64,000 nucleotides of DNA from an uncultured Bacteroidales bacterium. GTDB lineage: Bacteria > Bacteroidota > Bacteroidia > Bacteroidales > Paludibacteraceae. Made by a program: the position numbers and the translations under genes. Below are positions 47,001 to 55,908 of this stretch, one piece after another. Every line of letters starts with the position of its first letter. The first letter of the stretch is position 1. The stretch lies in the NCBI GenBank assembly GCA_902766045.1, contig CACXCA010000016.1, forward strand, positions 1 through 64,000, read 5' to 3'. A model generated the notes under the pieces. The model searched no databases, was not told where the DNA came from, and saw only the letters and a program-made list of their open reading frames with translations.

Positions 47001-48764
47001 ACCATCCACATCCATTATACTCAAATCTATCGGCGCATCTACCCGATAATTGGCAGGACGTCCGTAGAATGAAAAATATAGATTCGTGTTTTCACATAGT
47101 CCATCTACTCTCACCTTATAAAAAGTCTGTGCTGTACTTTCCAAATCCACCTGCATAAAGTATCCCCTCGTCATGTCATCTGGATAAGTATGATCTCCAA
47201 AATCTGCATACCATCCCGCATACACATGTGGTGGGTAGCTTCCATTCTGTCTCCTCACAACCGCTGTTTTTGTGATTAGGTAACCATTATATCCTGGCAT
47301 ACCTCCAGTTGAATTTTTCAACGTAATAGCTGAACTAGAAGGCAAAGCTGGACCAACCACTGGCTCACTAACGAAATCGCCTCCAAAACTTTCTCTGAAT
47401 AAAACCGCACCAGAAGTACAGTCAAATGGTTCTATGTTTAATTTTTTGATCTCAGATCCAGCAGAATATGAATAAGAGATATCTTTACCAGTCCCATAGA
47501 TATTCGCGACAAAGCCATTCGCTGCATTTAGCGTATATTGACCATCTTCCAAAGCCACTGAAGCAGATGAATAGACATCATCAACTGGCGTGAAGGTTGC
47601 AAAACCGGTTCTGCCATTCAGTGTAATCGTCTCCACATCCGTTGTCTTGATAACAAGGTTCAGATAGTGAGTTAGCACCAACGCATTCGACATAGTTGAG
47701 AAAGTAATATTCTCAATAGCTTGTTCTACAGGTGCCACATATTGGTATGAAGGACCGCCATCAGATCTTCTCGTTTTGTAAAAGGTACTTGTCATGTATT
47801 GATAAACGGAAGTAGGCTCTGAAGTCTCTAACTTGAATGCGCCATCTTTTTCATCTACAACAAACTCATACGATTCAAACGCATTGATCACAGCCAACAA
47901 GGTGCCATTCTTATAAATCTTCGTATCATCTTTACTTGCTGTACACTTTATCAAATCATAGTTTCCACCACTGAACGGACGAATAACGAAATTTTTCCCC
48001 CAAGATGACACTGGATAAGAAACATCATACAAGATATCAGCATCGCCTTCATAGCACTCATCAGGTACATTAGAGTTTCTATTTCCTGCGAACACAGCCA
48101 CTTTTTTACCGTTTAGCGCACGCACCTGAGAACCTGACAGACCTTTGCCCATATCATCTTTCTGATTGCAAACCTGATAGACATCACCTTTATTTAATGT
48201 AATTGTGAAAGGCACATTAGCAGGTCTATTATCAGAGGTAGTCAACGTAGGTGTGATTTCCACCTCAGTGTCATCCTCAAAGGCAGTTATATTAAACACA
48301 CTAGGTTGAAAATTATATTTCGTACTCTCAGTCCGACTCACATTGTTTTGAATGATATAATAAGAACCACAAGCCGTAGTTGGTAAAATCAGAGATGCAT
48401 CACAAGAGCAAATCTGATAATTTTCCGCATAAACTGAAATAGGTTTCTCACTAGTGATATGAAGAGATTTATTGACCACCTCCCCATATTCGCTTACATT
48501 AAACAAGTCGAACGGCACAATCAGATTTTCCACAGAATTGTTCCCCAACGAAATAGTTTTCTTATATCCTATTTTTTCGTTTTCAACCGTCACTTCTGTA
48601 GATTCACTTGCCGAGAGAGATAACCTCAGATGATACTCATAGTCCATATCTTTATCAGCGTTTTGTATAAACGCCATCCAAAATTCTTTTCCCGAAGTCC
48701 CCTGAGCAGACACTACCGAAGAAAAGAGTAATGATATGAAAAACAATAAACTTTTTAGTTTCAT
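44049..48764 (-). CDS. Giant T9SS type B surface protein / adhesin with gliding-type C-terminal domain
   Basis: 1571 aa. The signal peptide ends near SVVSAQG. An IgGFc-binding-like N-terminal region (GKEFWMAFIQNADKDMDYEYHLRL) reaches about residue 430. Two copies of a 380-400-residue module follow, starting near 446 (CTSGAVLFRESFGGDF) and 908 (CDNGTILFKEDYGGNY). Each has a jelly-roll-like segment with GWYADFGDHTY and GGDFxLDDIEIRLCTPPV, an Ig-like segment (EGYYKV) and short CDSxVxLxL repeats. The last 85 residues (MIPTAFTPYTGDGLNDVF to GTIEIVKSK) are a type B sorting domain (CHU_C/gliding-associated). It should be exported by T9SS and held by the PorP-like protein. A TATTTTTG box lies at 48866-48859 on the minus strand. 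Confidence 0.9.
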   Translation of the reverse strand: MKLKSLLFFISLLFSSVVSAQGTSGKEFWMAFIQNADKDMDYEYHLRLSLSASESTEVTVENEKIGYKKTISLGNNSVENLIVPFDLFNVSEYGEVVNKSLHITSEKPISVYAENYQICSCDASLILPTTACGSYYIIQNNVSRTESTKYNFQPSVFNITAFEDDTEVEITPTLTTSDNRPANVPFTITLNKGDVYQVCNQKDDMGKGLSGSQVRALNGKKVAVFAGNRNSNVPDECYEGDADILYDVSYPVSSWGKNFVIRPFSGGNYDLIKCTASKDDTKIYKNGTLLAVINAFESYEFVVDEKDGAFKLETSEPTSVYQYMTSTFYKTRRSDGGPSYQYVAPVEQAIENITFSTMSNALVLTHYLNLVIKTTDVETITLNGRTGFATFTPVDDVYSSASVALEDGQYTLNAANGFVANIYGTGKDISYSYSAGSEIKKLNIEPFDCTSGAVLFRESFGGDFVSEPVVGPALPSSSAITLKNSTGGMPGYNGYLITKTAVVRRQNGSYPPHVYAGWYADFGDHTYPDDMTRGYFMQVDLESTAQTFYKVRVDGLCENTNLYFSFYGRPANYRVDAPIDLSIMDVDGNVLKKGLFTIDCNKNEWQQFGIPFTVPLGTTSIVYSVFSSAGSNGGDFCLDDIEIRLCTPPVEVNSPEDSLCIGSNYAMKAKMNDVGSLIEPITYTWYKNDTKNYNNEGWTKVGTGNEFSLKNVTKKDEGYYKVIATSVGVEGEYSMCGSFSDIFPVMAKECKVDTVIYDTICPGTTYTFEGEELTTSGAYEKTLKNIDGSDSTVILELTVLDSIHTELKDTVCSGPSYLFGTQLLTQSGIYTETFTSVSGCDSIVTLDLTINKSYYVELSDTIFEGETYQFGNLLLSESGVYKDGFIAVTGCDSTVNLKLTVIPNALAACDNGTILFKEDYGGNYVNDPVLGPALPSGVITLPFSDHVWDRLKNGYDIRKEAIRRLDNNPRNHIYAGWYADFGDHTYEGDLTRGYFMIVDLNFKEATFYKVRVDDLCENTQLNFSFWGHPINASESAPITLTIEDVNGNVITEEKFIIDCHNNAWQQFSLPFFVPEGQTSIVYKVFSGAGGNGGDFALDDIEIRLCTPPVDVESPADSLCIGSDFTLKASMSDKGSLVEPINYTWYKNTEKNYNNEGWVKIATGNELPLRNITKNEEGYYKVFATSNGTSSEYNMCSSFSDIVSVRVKSCTEEIVKRDTIRETICYASSYIFDGEELEKSGTYEKTYKDEQGNDSIVTLELTVLDRIVTELFDTIYIDEEYNKNGFVITTPVLGPNNIYRQILQSESGCDSSVALRLNVICRTNYTDLYDTIYAGAIYDANGFYITDTPIGISSYSLQYSNRYGCDSIVTLNLNVQDPVEYCSPSVITYDVAICAGESYEFKGLTYNTTGTYMKTYATTEGCDSLIILNLTVFEPSVTELSAEIYQNEKFDGYGFHLDPINELGLHRFDTIYQSVVGCDSTVILYLNVKEPVVELMIPTAFTPYTGDGLNDVFMPGYEVYIYDRYGNLMTHSSNGWDGSYRGETATPGVYMYVLITNTGDKYKGTIEIVKSK

Positions 48765-48858
48765 ATAACTGTTTGTGAAATTTAAGGATTCATCCTCTAA
48801 ATCAAATTTGTATTGCTAATTCAAAATCCTCAGTTAAACATATTTATAAAATTTTGCG

Positions 48859-48866
48859 CAAAAATA
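48859..48866 (-). promoter_or_regulatory. -7 promoter box of the T9SS cargo operon
   Basis: Minus-strand TATTTTTG, giving a leader of roughly 90 nt to the ATG at 48764. No clear -33 box. Confidence 0.45.
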
Positions 48867-48950
48867 ATAAAACGCTTTAACATTCTAAAAAGATAGAGGG
48901 AAAAAAATCATTGCATGAGGGAGTTGATTCTGTGGAGGATTCTCGTTAGG

Positions 48951-49859
48951 TCATGATTGATATAAATTAGAAAGCTCCTTTATATCTTCCTTAATCTCTT
49001 TTTGTAACGAATCCGGTTTCAACACCTTGATAGAGCTACCCCATTTCAATAATTCCTGCTTGAGCTCTTTGTCAATTTTTATTTTATATTCAAATAGGAT
49101 GTATTCTCCCTCTGTTTTTTCCTTTTGCGAGGCGTGTAACGGAAGCGTACGAAGGTAGTTAGCTGCATTTTTATCGGCTCTGATGACTACTTTTTCAACG
49201 TTCTTTTTTTCATCGTTGATGATTCCGAAAGAGTTCTCGAAATATCTCTTTGGAGAGAAGTTCTTGGGATAATCATACGAGTTTTCTGTCTCTTTTATAT
49301 CTTGAATACGGTCTAGTGCGTATGTTTTTTTCTCATTTTCATCGGTTCTTTTTGCCAACACATACCATCGTTGTTTGTCCAATTTTAAACAATACGGTTC
49401 TGCTTCGAAAGTTTTCGACTCTACATCCTTAAACTTTTTGTATTCTATTGTGAGTGTATGTTTTGACTTTATGGCATTCAATATTGTAATCAGGTGTTCC
49501 GTGCCAGATGGTATATGTTCGTATTGGATCACCTCTTTCATACCATACCCTTCTTGCAGTAGATTATAGACGGAAAAAGAGTTGAGTAGCCATTTTTTCA
49601 AGTCATCCGTTTCAAGGTTGTCTTCGATATAGTATGTGTTGTCTGAGGATCTATGTTTGATGGAGATGTCAAACATTTTTTCTGCCGATTCTTTATGTCG
49701 GTAGAAGGTTTTTTTCGGAATATATCTTTCTTTATTTTCGTTTAAAGAGGCATTTCTCCATTTATTATTAATGTCTTGCATAGTTATGTGACCTGCATCC
49801 TTAATAGTGTTTACCAACCAAAGGTAACGTTTAAATAAAATGGAACTTTTTTCTTTCAT
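48951..49859 (-). CDS. WYL-domain transcriptional regulator
   Basis: 302 aa. An N-terminal winged-helix region (residues about 1-75) is followed by a WYL domain (about 110-200): HTLTIEYKKFKDVESKTFEAEPYCLKLDKQRWYVLAKRTDENEKKTYALDRI. A WCX C-terminal domain (about 215-300) ends it. WYL proteins sense nucleotides or single-stranded nucleic acid and commonly regulate CRISPR and other defence operons. It is divergent from cas6 with a 212-bp shared promoter region. The ATG at 49859 is chosen; the longer frame starts with TTG inside the cas promoter. Confidence 0.88.
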   Translation of the reverse strand: MKEKSSILFKRYLWLVNTIKDAGHITMQDINNKWRNASLNENKERYIPKKTFYRHKESAEKMFDISIKHRSSDNTYYIEDNLETDDLKKWLLNSFSVYNLLQEGYGMKEVIQYEHIPSGTEHLITILNAIKSKHTLTIEYKKFKDVESKTFEAEPYCLKLDKQRWYVLAKRTDENEKKTYALDRIQDIKETENSYDYPKNFSPKRYFENSFGIINDEKKNVEKVVIRADKNAANYLRTLPLHASQKEKTEGEYILFEYKIKIDKELKQELLKWGSSIKVLKPDSLQKEIKEDIKELSNLYQS

Positions 49860-49880
49860 AAAATCAAAAATTTTTGTTCG

Positions 49881-49915
49881 GTGTCGCTTTGTGACACTAT
49901 TTGGTGCTATTTTTG
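49881..49915 (+). promoter_or_regulatory. Candidate cas6 promoter overlapping an inverted repeat
   Basis: TATTTTTG (49908-49915) is a good -7 box and TTTG (49888-49891) lies 16 nt upstream, a short spacer. GTGTCGC (49881-49887) and GTGACAC (49891-49897) form a 7-bp inverted repeat with one mismatch over the -33 region, an attractive operator for the WYL regulator (inference). Confidence 0.45.
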
Positions 49916-50071
49916 TAGTGTGCAATAATACAAATTTATCTCATTTAATTCAAAAACAGATATGTTTATAATTGGCACAATGAAAAAAAAATGTAATTTT
50001 AAAAATCGGTTTTTCATCCATGAATTAACAGTTGTTAACTAATAATTAAAAATAAAAACGAAAAAAGATAC

Positions 50072-50734
50072 ATGAGACTACACATTAAAACATCTCAAAA
50101 TCAAATTAAGATACCATTTGATTACCAACAAAAACTAACAGGAGTATTGCACAAATGGCTAGGTGAAAACAACCAAGAACATGGAGAAATTTCTCTCTAC
50201 TCTTTTTCTTGGCTGAGAAATACGCAAGTTTTTGAAAATGGGTTGATTTGCCCCAAAGGAGCATCGTTTTTCCTTAGTTTCTATGACACACAAAGGCTTA
50301 AAGATGTATTGGCAAACATCAGAAAAGAACCCGAAGTGTTTTGCGGAATGTGCGTAGAAGATGTTGTCATAGAAGACACACCAGATTTGACTCAACAGGA
50401 ACAATTCAACTTGGGAAGTCCTATTCTTATAAAAAGAAAAGAGAATGACAAAATCACAGAGTTCTATTATGACAATTTAATAAGTGGAAAGTTGTTGGAA
50501 GACACACTACGCACAAAAATGAGACTAGCGGGAATCCCTGACGATGACACATTAAGCATTGTATTCGACTTAAGCTATACAAAGAAGAAAACGAAACTTG
50601 TCTGGTATGATAATATCAGCAACAAAGCGAATATGTGCCCTGTCATTATTAAAGGGAGCAATCTGACAAAACAATTTGCGTGGAACGTAGGCTTGGGCAA
50701 TAGTACAGGAGTTGGTTTTGGTTCAATTTATTAG
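50072..50734 (+). CDS. cas6: CRISPR endoribonuclease Cas6
   Basis: 220 aa RAMP-fold nuclease that cuts the pre-crRNA inside each repeat, leaving an 8-nt handle. The N-terminal strand MRLHIKTS and YQQKLTGVLHKWL (about residues 24-36) match Cas6. The C-terminal Gly-rich loop GLGNSTGVGFGSIY (about 207-220) is the family hallmark. H31 in LHKWL is a candidate catalytic His. First gene of the cas operon, ending 9 bp before cas5. Confidence 0.92.
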   Translation: MRLHIKTSQNQIKIPFDYQQKLTGVLHKWLGENNQEHGEISLYSFSWLRNTQVFENGLICPKGASFFLSFYDTQRLKDVLANIRKEPEVFCGMCVEDVVIEDTPDLTQQEQFNLGSPILIKRKENDKITEFYYDNLISGKLLEDTLRTKMRLAGIPDDDTLSIVFDLSYTKKKTKLVWYDNISNKANMCPVIIKGSNLTKQFAWNVGLGNSTGVGFGSIY

Positions 50735-50743
50735 CAAAAGATT

Positions 50744-51304
50744 ATGTATTACACGGTTAGATATACAGGAAAATTCGGGTTCATTAAGCCATGGACTGCA
50801 GTCAGAGACGGAGAAACTTTCAGCCAACAGTTTCTTACTCCATCTATAATTGAGGGAATTGAAAAGAAACTTTTTCCAGAATTGTTGGCTAACAATGGTT
50901 GTATATGTAAGATAAAACGGCAAAAGTTGAGTTATGCTGCTATTGAGTCACAACAGGAAGTGACGCAAACAAGAGGTTGGAAAGTAACGAAAAAAGAAAT
51001 GTCGCGCGAACGTTCAATCTTAAAGCGAGGCGTAATGCTTGACCCCGTTTTGTATCTGGCATTCAGCGATAAAGCCGATGCTGAAACTGCCGCAAAACAG
51101 CATATTTGCCTTTGCCGAAACGAAGATGTAATGCTTCCTGATACAGAGGTATATGAATTCACAGATGAAGAGTTTGCCGAACTTGATGGTTTTGAATTAC
51201 GATTTGGCGAATCGGAACAATCATTTCTTGTCGGTTACAACAGATTCGACAACGGGAAACCGATGTATGGTTGGATAGAATATAACGGAAACAAATTGCT
51301 GTAA
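50744..51304 (+). CDS. cas5: Cascade subunit Cas5
   Basis: 186 aa RAMP protein that should bind the crRNA 5' handle in the effector complex. The N-terminal pattern GKFGFIKPWTAVRDGETFSQQFLTPSIIEGIEKKL (residues 9-43) matches the Cas5 first strand and helix. ERSILKRGVMLDPVLYLAFS and HICLCRNEDVMLPD (about 121-134) match the later beta-hairpin and the PxLGxRE-like turn. It is shorter than most Cas5 proteins (210-260 aa), mainly through a reduced C-terminal region. It sits between cas6 and cas3 with a 1-nt gap to cas3. Confidence 0.83.
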   Translation: MYYTVRYTGKFGFIKPWTAVRDGETFSQQFLTPSIIEGIEKKLFPELLANNGCICKIKRQKLSYAAIESQQEVTQTRGWKVTKKEMSRERSILKRGVMLDPVLYLAFSDKADAETAAKQHICLCRNEDVMLPDTEVYEFTDEEFAELDGFELRFGESEQSFLVGYNRFDNGKPMYGWIEYNGNKLL

Positions 51305-51305
51305 A

Positions 51306-53441
51306 ATGTCAGGGACGTTCGATTACATATTAGCAAAACACGAGGACAGTGGCGGAATGCCGTTGACTACACATTTGAAAAGTGTTGCCGACGCCGCTGT
51401 TGTTATTGCCCGCCATTCGGGACTAGATGAAGATATTGCCCGAAAAGGCGCAATTCTGCACGATATTGGCAAAGCCAGTCCGTTGTTTCAAAACACGTTG
51501 AAACACGGCTATGTGCGGCAGCCTGGCTTTTGTTTCCGTCACGAGATTGCTTCCATTTTGTTGCTTTCGTTGTTTGCTGAAAATGAAAGGAATGCTATTC
51601 TTGATATGATTATCGCCCACCATAAATCGCTCAAAAACGATGTGGCGGAAAAAGGTTTTTTGGATTTGGACGACAATATGGACAGTTTTGCCCGACACGC
51701 CGACAAATTTGAGGAGTGGAGCCCGATTGCGCTGGATATTTTGAACGAAATGGGCATTGAAACTCATTCGATTGACATTAAAGAAGCCGAAGAAAACTAC
51801 GAATACGCGATTGACTATTGCTCAAGGAAACCGCTTAATTACTCACGTTGGAAAGGTTTGCTAATGGCCGCCGACCATTTTGCTTCGGCATTGGAGGAAA
51901 AGGCGGAAAGTTCGCTTGACAAACTATTTATCAAACCTGATTTGAGTTTTTACAACCGCACACATCATCTTTATCCGTTGTCATTTGTTGACACATCCGA
52001 TGAGCGCAGAAACACGCTGGTTACAGCCCCGACAGGTGCAGGAAAAACTGATTTCCTGTTGCGCCGTTGCAAAGGACGCGTGTTCTACACTCTGCCATTC
52101 CAAGCATCCATCAATGCGATGTATGACCGAATAAAAGGTGACTTGAAAAATACTGACGCACAAGTGTATTTATTGCACGCTGCATCAAGTTTGAAAGTGC
52201 GTGATAAGGGTATTGAGGAAAGTATTCTGCAACATCATTTAGGCGCGTCGGTGAAGGTTCTTACACCGCACCAAATGGCGTCCATCGTGTTCGGAATCAA
52301 AGGGTATGAGGCAATGCTACTCGATTTGGAGGGTTGCGATGTGATTTTGGATGAAATACATACATATTCAAGTGAAATTCAGGCTATTGTCTTAAAAATA
52401 ATTGAAATACTCAAAGCAGTTGGTTGCAGAATACACGTTGGAACAGCAACAATGCCAACTGTGCTTTACAACAAAATTCTTGAACTGTTGGGCGGTAAAG
52501 ACGAAGTGTATGAAGTTTCGCTGCCGAACAACATTTTGGCGACATTTAATCGGCACATCATTCACAAAGTGGCTGATTTCGAATGTTGTGGCGACATTGT
52601 AAAACAAGCGGTTGCTGAAAATAAAAAAATACTTATTGTCTGCAATCAGGTGAAACGCTCACAAATGCTGTATAATGAAATTGGCGAGAAATATCCCGAG
52701 GTTGATAGGATGCTGATTCACAGTCGTTTCAAACGCTGCGACCGCGCACGGCTTGAAACATCGCTGAAAGCCGATTTCAACACATCGAAAAATGCTTGCA
52801 TTGTTGTTTCAACGCAAGTCGTGGAGGTCAGTCTCGACATCAGTTTTGATGTGATGATAACCGAATGTGCACCGATTGATGCAATGATTCAGCGCTTTGG
52901 ACGAATCAACCGCAAGCGCACCAATGAAACCATTGGTAAATATAAGGATATTTATGTGATTCAACCGCCAGAGGATAAGAACGATGCGCTGCCATACGAT
53001 TTGGAAGTTCTTCAAAATAGTTACAATGTTCTACCCAATGATGCTTTGCTTGAAGAAGCCACTCTACAAACGTTAATAGATAAGGTTTATCCTGACACGA
53101 AGTTTATGAGTCTTGATTATTCGGGCGCAGTTTTCGTTGACAGACATTGGATAATTACAGAATTGTGTCATAATGCAAAATCGGCTTTGCTCGATGTGCT
53201 TGATATCAATTCGGCAGTGTGCATAAAAGAAGATGACAAGGAAGAATACTTGAAAAATCCGACCGTAAGGATGGATTTGGAAATACCTTCCAGTTACAAA
53301 AGCATTGCATACAGAAAATTGGATCAACTTGATGCTGGCTCACGACCGTTTGTGATACCAAACAAGGCCTACGATGATGAGCTGGGGCTTCTGATTGAAT
53401 ATGCAAAGCCAGAGTTTTTTACCAAATATGAAATATTATAA
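51306..53441 (+). CDS. cas3: CRISPR nuclease-helicase Cas3 (HD + DEAD/DEAH)
   Basis: 711 aa fusion of HD nuclease and SF2 helicase that degrades the target strand after Cascade binding. HD residues: H23 (THLKSVADAA), H52-D53 (ILHDIGKASP), H79 (FRHE) and H105-H106 (IAHHKS). Helicase: Walker A TAPTGAGKTDF (about residues 240-250), motif II LDEIHTY (about 348-354), motif III GTATMP, and motif VI IQRFGRINRKR (about 528-538). All catalytic residues look intact. Its codons appear more GC-rich than those of cas6 and cas7, suggesting a mosaic history. Confidence 0.96.
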   Translation: MSGTFDYILAKHEDSGGMPLTTHLKSVADAAVVIARHSGLDEDIARKGAILHDIGKASPLFQNTLKHGYVRQPGFCFRHEIASILLLSLFAENERNAILDMIIAHHKSLKNDVAEKGFLDLDDNMDSFARHADKFEEWSPIALDILNEMGIETHSIDIKEAEENYEYAIDYCSRKPLNYSRWKGLLMAADHFASALEEKAESSLDKLFIKPDLSFYNRTHHLYPLSFVDTSDERRNTLVTAPTGAGKTDFLLRRCKGRVFYTLPFQASINAMYDRIKGDLKNTDAQVYLLHAASSLKVRDKGIEESILQHHLGASVKVLTPHQMASIVFGIKGYEAMLLDLEGCDVILDEIHTYSSEIQAIVLKIIEILKAVGCRIHVGTATMPTVLYNKILELLGGKDEVYEVSLPNNILATFNRHIIHKVADFECCGDIVKQAVAENKKILIVCNQVKRSQMLYNEIGEKYPEVDRMLIHSRFKRCDRARLETSLKADFNTSKNACIVVSTQVVEVSLDISFDVMITECAPIDAMIQRFGRINRKRTNETIGKYKDIYVIQPPEDKNDALPYDLEVLQNSYNVLPNDALLEEATLQTLIDKVYPDTKFMSLDYSGAVFVDRHWIITELCHNAKSALLDVLDINSAVCIKEDDKEEYLKNPTVRMDLEIPSSYKSIAYRKLDQLDAGSRPFVIPNKAYDDELGLLIEYAKPEFFTKYEIL

Positions 53442-53453
53442 AATACTGATTAT

Positions 53454-54755
53454 ATGATTACAGCAACAATTGGAAAGATATTTTTGGAAGCCTACAACAA
53501 GAAGTATGGTACAAAATACGATGCCAAAATATTTTTTGTCGAGGTGTATCATCCGTTGTTTTTCGACAGCAACAAATATCTGCAATGGGTCCAGAACTCG
53601 CCTTTTGTGCAAATGAAAAAAGGTCAAAAGGTGGAGACTCTGACAGCGGAAGAACGGAAAGAGAAATTGCAGGATTTTTTCGCAAAAGTTGATGAATGCA
53701 AGAACCCTGATGCCAGCATTGCCCCAGGATTCCCCGCTTCGGAAGAAAAGGAATTTGCAACCACATCGGGGCAGGTTACCAATCTGAATCTTGCAACTGG
53801 CAAGGATGATATTTTCCTTTCGTGGATTGGCTCAAGTTTGGGTGTGGGGCTACAAGGCGGATTGTCGATTCTTTTCCCCGAACCAGTGATTCTTTTGAAT
53901 TTGTTTGAAGGCTGGAAGTTGTACAGAAAAGTTATTGGCGAAAACGATAAATTGCGAGGGAATCAGGTTAATACTTGGAACGGCCAGTGGCTTGCTCACC
54001 GCTATAGCAAAGATTTTCGTCAGGGACAACCTATGGCTGATTTTTCCCCTTTTGAAACCACAAACGACGGTATGAGCGTAGCAACCCAATCATGGACAAA
54101 AGTGTTAATCGGCATTTCCCGTCAGTTCGATAATCCTAAAATGATGGGGTATGTTTATAATTTGGGACAAACCAACACCACAATCGGTTTTATCCCATTC
54201 TGTCTTGAACACATTCGACGACCAATCCAACTTTATGCAAAACTGTTTAATACCGATGAAGGAAAGAAGGCAGAAGATTTATGGGGAACAGAGAAAGGCC
54301 TAAGGGCTTGTTGCCAACGTGGTGCAATAGGCATTGAGGCTATGCAACCCAAAGGGTTGCAACAATATATGAAGGCAGAAAAAGACAGAACAGTCAAACT
54401 GCCTAAATACGATGATAAACAAGTAATTAATTTTCATTCATATCAAATTTGGTTATTAGCTATGTTAAACAATGAAGAATTATGGACAAAGTCCATAGAA
54501 TTTGCACAAACGTTGCAATCTCATACAGAAAAAGGGAAAAATGGTAAAACAACGAACTCAAGACAGATAGATGCAGTTCTTTCTGCTACAAATAAAAAAA
54601 CGTTTATTGAAGCTCTTACAACTATTGTGTCGGAGTCGGATAATGTTGATGGAATTGTAGAATTTGCAAAGATTATAAATCAAATGCCAAATGATAATAT
54701 TCCGTATCTACTAACATTAATTAGATTCCAGTATGCTACATTACAAAAGAAATAA
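53454..54755 (+). CDS. cas8: Divergent Cas8-type large subunit
   Basis: 433 aa, assigned mainly by position between cas3 and cas7 and by size. It should recognise the PAM and recruit Cas3. Visible stretches: N-terminal TIGKIFLEAYNKKYGTKYDAKIFF, then GSSLGVGLQGGLSILFPEPVILLNLFEGWKLY (about residues 130-161) and a helical C-terminal half that could act as the fused small subunit. It has none of the CxxC pairs of Cst1-type Cas8b1, and it is short for Cas8b (500-700 aa). The subtype is uncertain; I-B-like is the best guess. It starts 12 bp after cas3. Confidence 0.7.
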   Translation: MITATIGKIFLEAYNKKYGTKYDAKIFFVEVYHPLFFDSNKYLQWVQNSPFVQMKKGQKVETLTAEERKEKLQDFFAKVDECKNPDASIAPGFPASEEKEFATTSGQVTNLNLATGKDDIFLSWIGSSLGVGLQGGLSILFPEPVILLNLFEGWKLYRKVIGENDKLRGNQVNTWNGQWLAHRYSKDFRQGQPMADFSPFETTNDGMSVATQSWTKVLIGISRQFDNPKMMGYVYNLGQTNTTIGFIPFCLEHIRRPIQLYAKLFNTDEGKKAEDLWGTEKGLRACCQRGAIGIEAMQPKGLQQYMKAEKDRTVKLPKYDDKQVINFHSYQIWLLAMLNNEELWTKSIEFAQTLQSHTEKGKNGKTTNSRQIDAVLSATNKKTFIEALTTIVSESDNVDGIVEFAKIINQMPNDNIPYLLTLIRFQYATLQKK

Positions 54756-54784
54756 CAAATGTCTAACGATAAAATAATTTAACG

Positions 54785-55840
54785 ATGAATCCATACATTT
54801 ATTTAAGAGCATTAAAACATGCTGAACATACAGTATTTTGTGTTCAAGACGGACAAAAAACGTATTTTGACTCTCAATTTAATCGAGTAGTCGCATATTC
54901 GAGTGGTCAACAAGTTAAACGTTCTATTTTACAGACATTGACCGATGAGTTGAATGTTCAAATGGCACCAATAACATTTAACTACAACATCACAGCAAAA
55001 AAGGAGTTAGAGAATAAAGAACCATGGTCTCCATGTGATCCAAATTATATTGATCAATTGATAGGAGGATGGATGCGAGCTGGTGATGGTCCAACTAAAA
55101 AGCGTAGAAGTCCACTTTCTATTTCGGCAATGCGTCCACTACACCCTCTTTTGGCAGGTGTCGATAAGGAAAATCTCACCTTCGACAGAAGTGATCGCCC
55201 AGATAATCACCCAGTTAATGTACGAATGGCAGGTAACGACAAGCTTTTAACGGAAGAGGAAATCGAAGAGTTTCTTCAAACGAATGAACGTACTTTGCCA
55301 CGTAGAAATTGGATACCTGATAATGCCCGAACCTCAGGATTGTTTGTTTATGACATTGCAATCGATTTACGAACTTTGTTTTCGGTATCAACCAATCAAC
55401 ATGAACCAGAAATCTCAAAAGAAATGATAGAGACCTTGAAATCTAAAGGTTGGATGGAAAGTAAGAATGTATTTGGCGAGTGTCTTGTATTACCAAAGGC
55501 AGAACGCGACAAAGTAATACCTGCCTTAGCTAAAGCTCTTATCAACTGGCGAATCACATCAAATCAGGCTCGCACATTTAGTTTGATGGAAACATTGGCT
55601 ATTGCTATTAGTGATAATGCCAACACATTGGCAGGAGCAATACGAGCGAAACTAATTGATGACGGAGAAAAACCGAAAGCAAAACCAATTGTAGATGAAG
55701 CCGCTGGTGCAGATTTATTCATTACACTGCCGTGTGCAAACTACATTGTAACAGAAACGGAATCTGCTGATGCTTTGCAGAAAGCCGAAGCCAAACTTGT
55801 TGAACTGATGAACACTTTCGATTACGAGAATCAGTTGTAA
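54785..55840 (+). CDS. cas7: Cascade backbone protein Cas7
   Basis: 351 aa RAMP protein that polymerises along the crRNA spacer. The N-terminus IYLRALKHAEHTVFCVQDGQ and AYSSGQQVKRSIL (about residues 38-50) fit the Cas7 beta-strand and helix. RPLHPLLAG and LFVYDIAIDLRTLFSV (about 186-201) resemble the central strands. The late stretch RTFSLMETLAIAIS and DLFITLPCANYIV complete the fold. It is the last gene before the strong terminator at 55855. Confidence 0.83.
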   Translation: MNPYIYLRALKHAEHTVFCVQDGQKTYFDSQFNRVVAYSSGQQVKRSILQTLTDELNVQMAPITFNYNITAKKELENKEPWSPCDPNYIDQLIGGWMRAGDGPTKKRRSPLSISAMRPLHPLLAGVDKENLTFDRSDRPDNHPVNVRMAGNDKLLTEEEIEEFLQTNERTLPRRNWIPDNARTSGLFVYDIAIDLRTLFSVSTNQHEPEISKEMIETLKSKGWMESKNVFGECLVLPKAERDKVIPALAKALINWRITSNQARTFSLMETLAIAISDNANTLAGAIRAKLIDDGEKPKAKPIVDEAAGADLFITLPCANYIVTETESADALQKAEAKLVELMNTFDYENQL

Positions 55841-55854
55841 ATATTGTGATTTAT

Positions 55855-55897
55855 TGTGGTTATTGCAAAAATGCAATAACCACATTTCTCTTTTTTA
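55855..55897 (+). terminator. Strong terminator after cas7
   Basis: TGTGGTTATTGCA (55855-55867) and TGCAATAACCACA (55872-55884) form a perfect 13-bp stem with a 4-nt loop, followed by TTTCTCTTTTTT. It separates the effector genes from the insert and adaptation genes. Confidence 0.88.
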
Positions 55898-55908
55898 TAA
55901 TATTAATT

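Noticed and set aside
53454..54755. Idea that this is a Cas10-type subunit of a type III system
   Set aside because: No GGDD or HD motif is visible, and Cas3 with both nuclease and helicase is present, so it is a type I large subunit by context.
55846..55908. N-terminal extension of the RhuM fragment
   Set aside because: It is encoded by the terminator hairpin after cas7; homology begins at the ATG at 55909.
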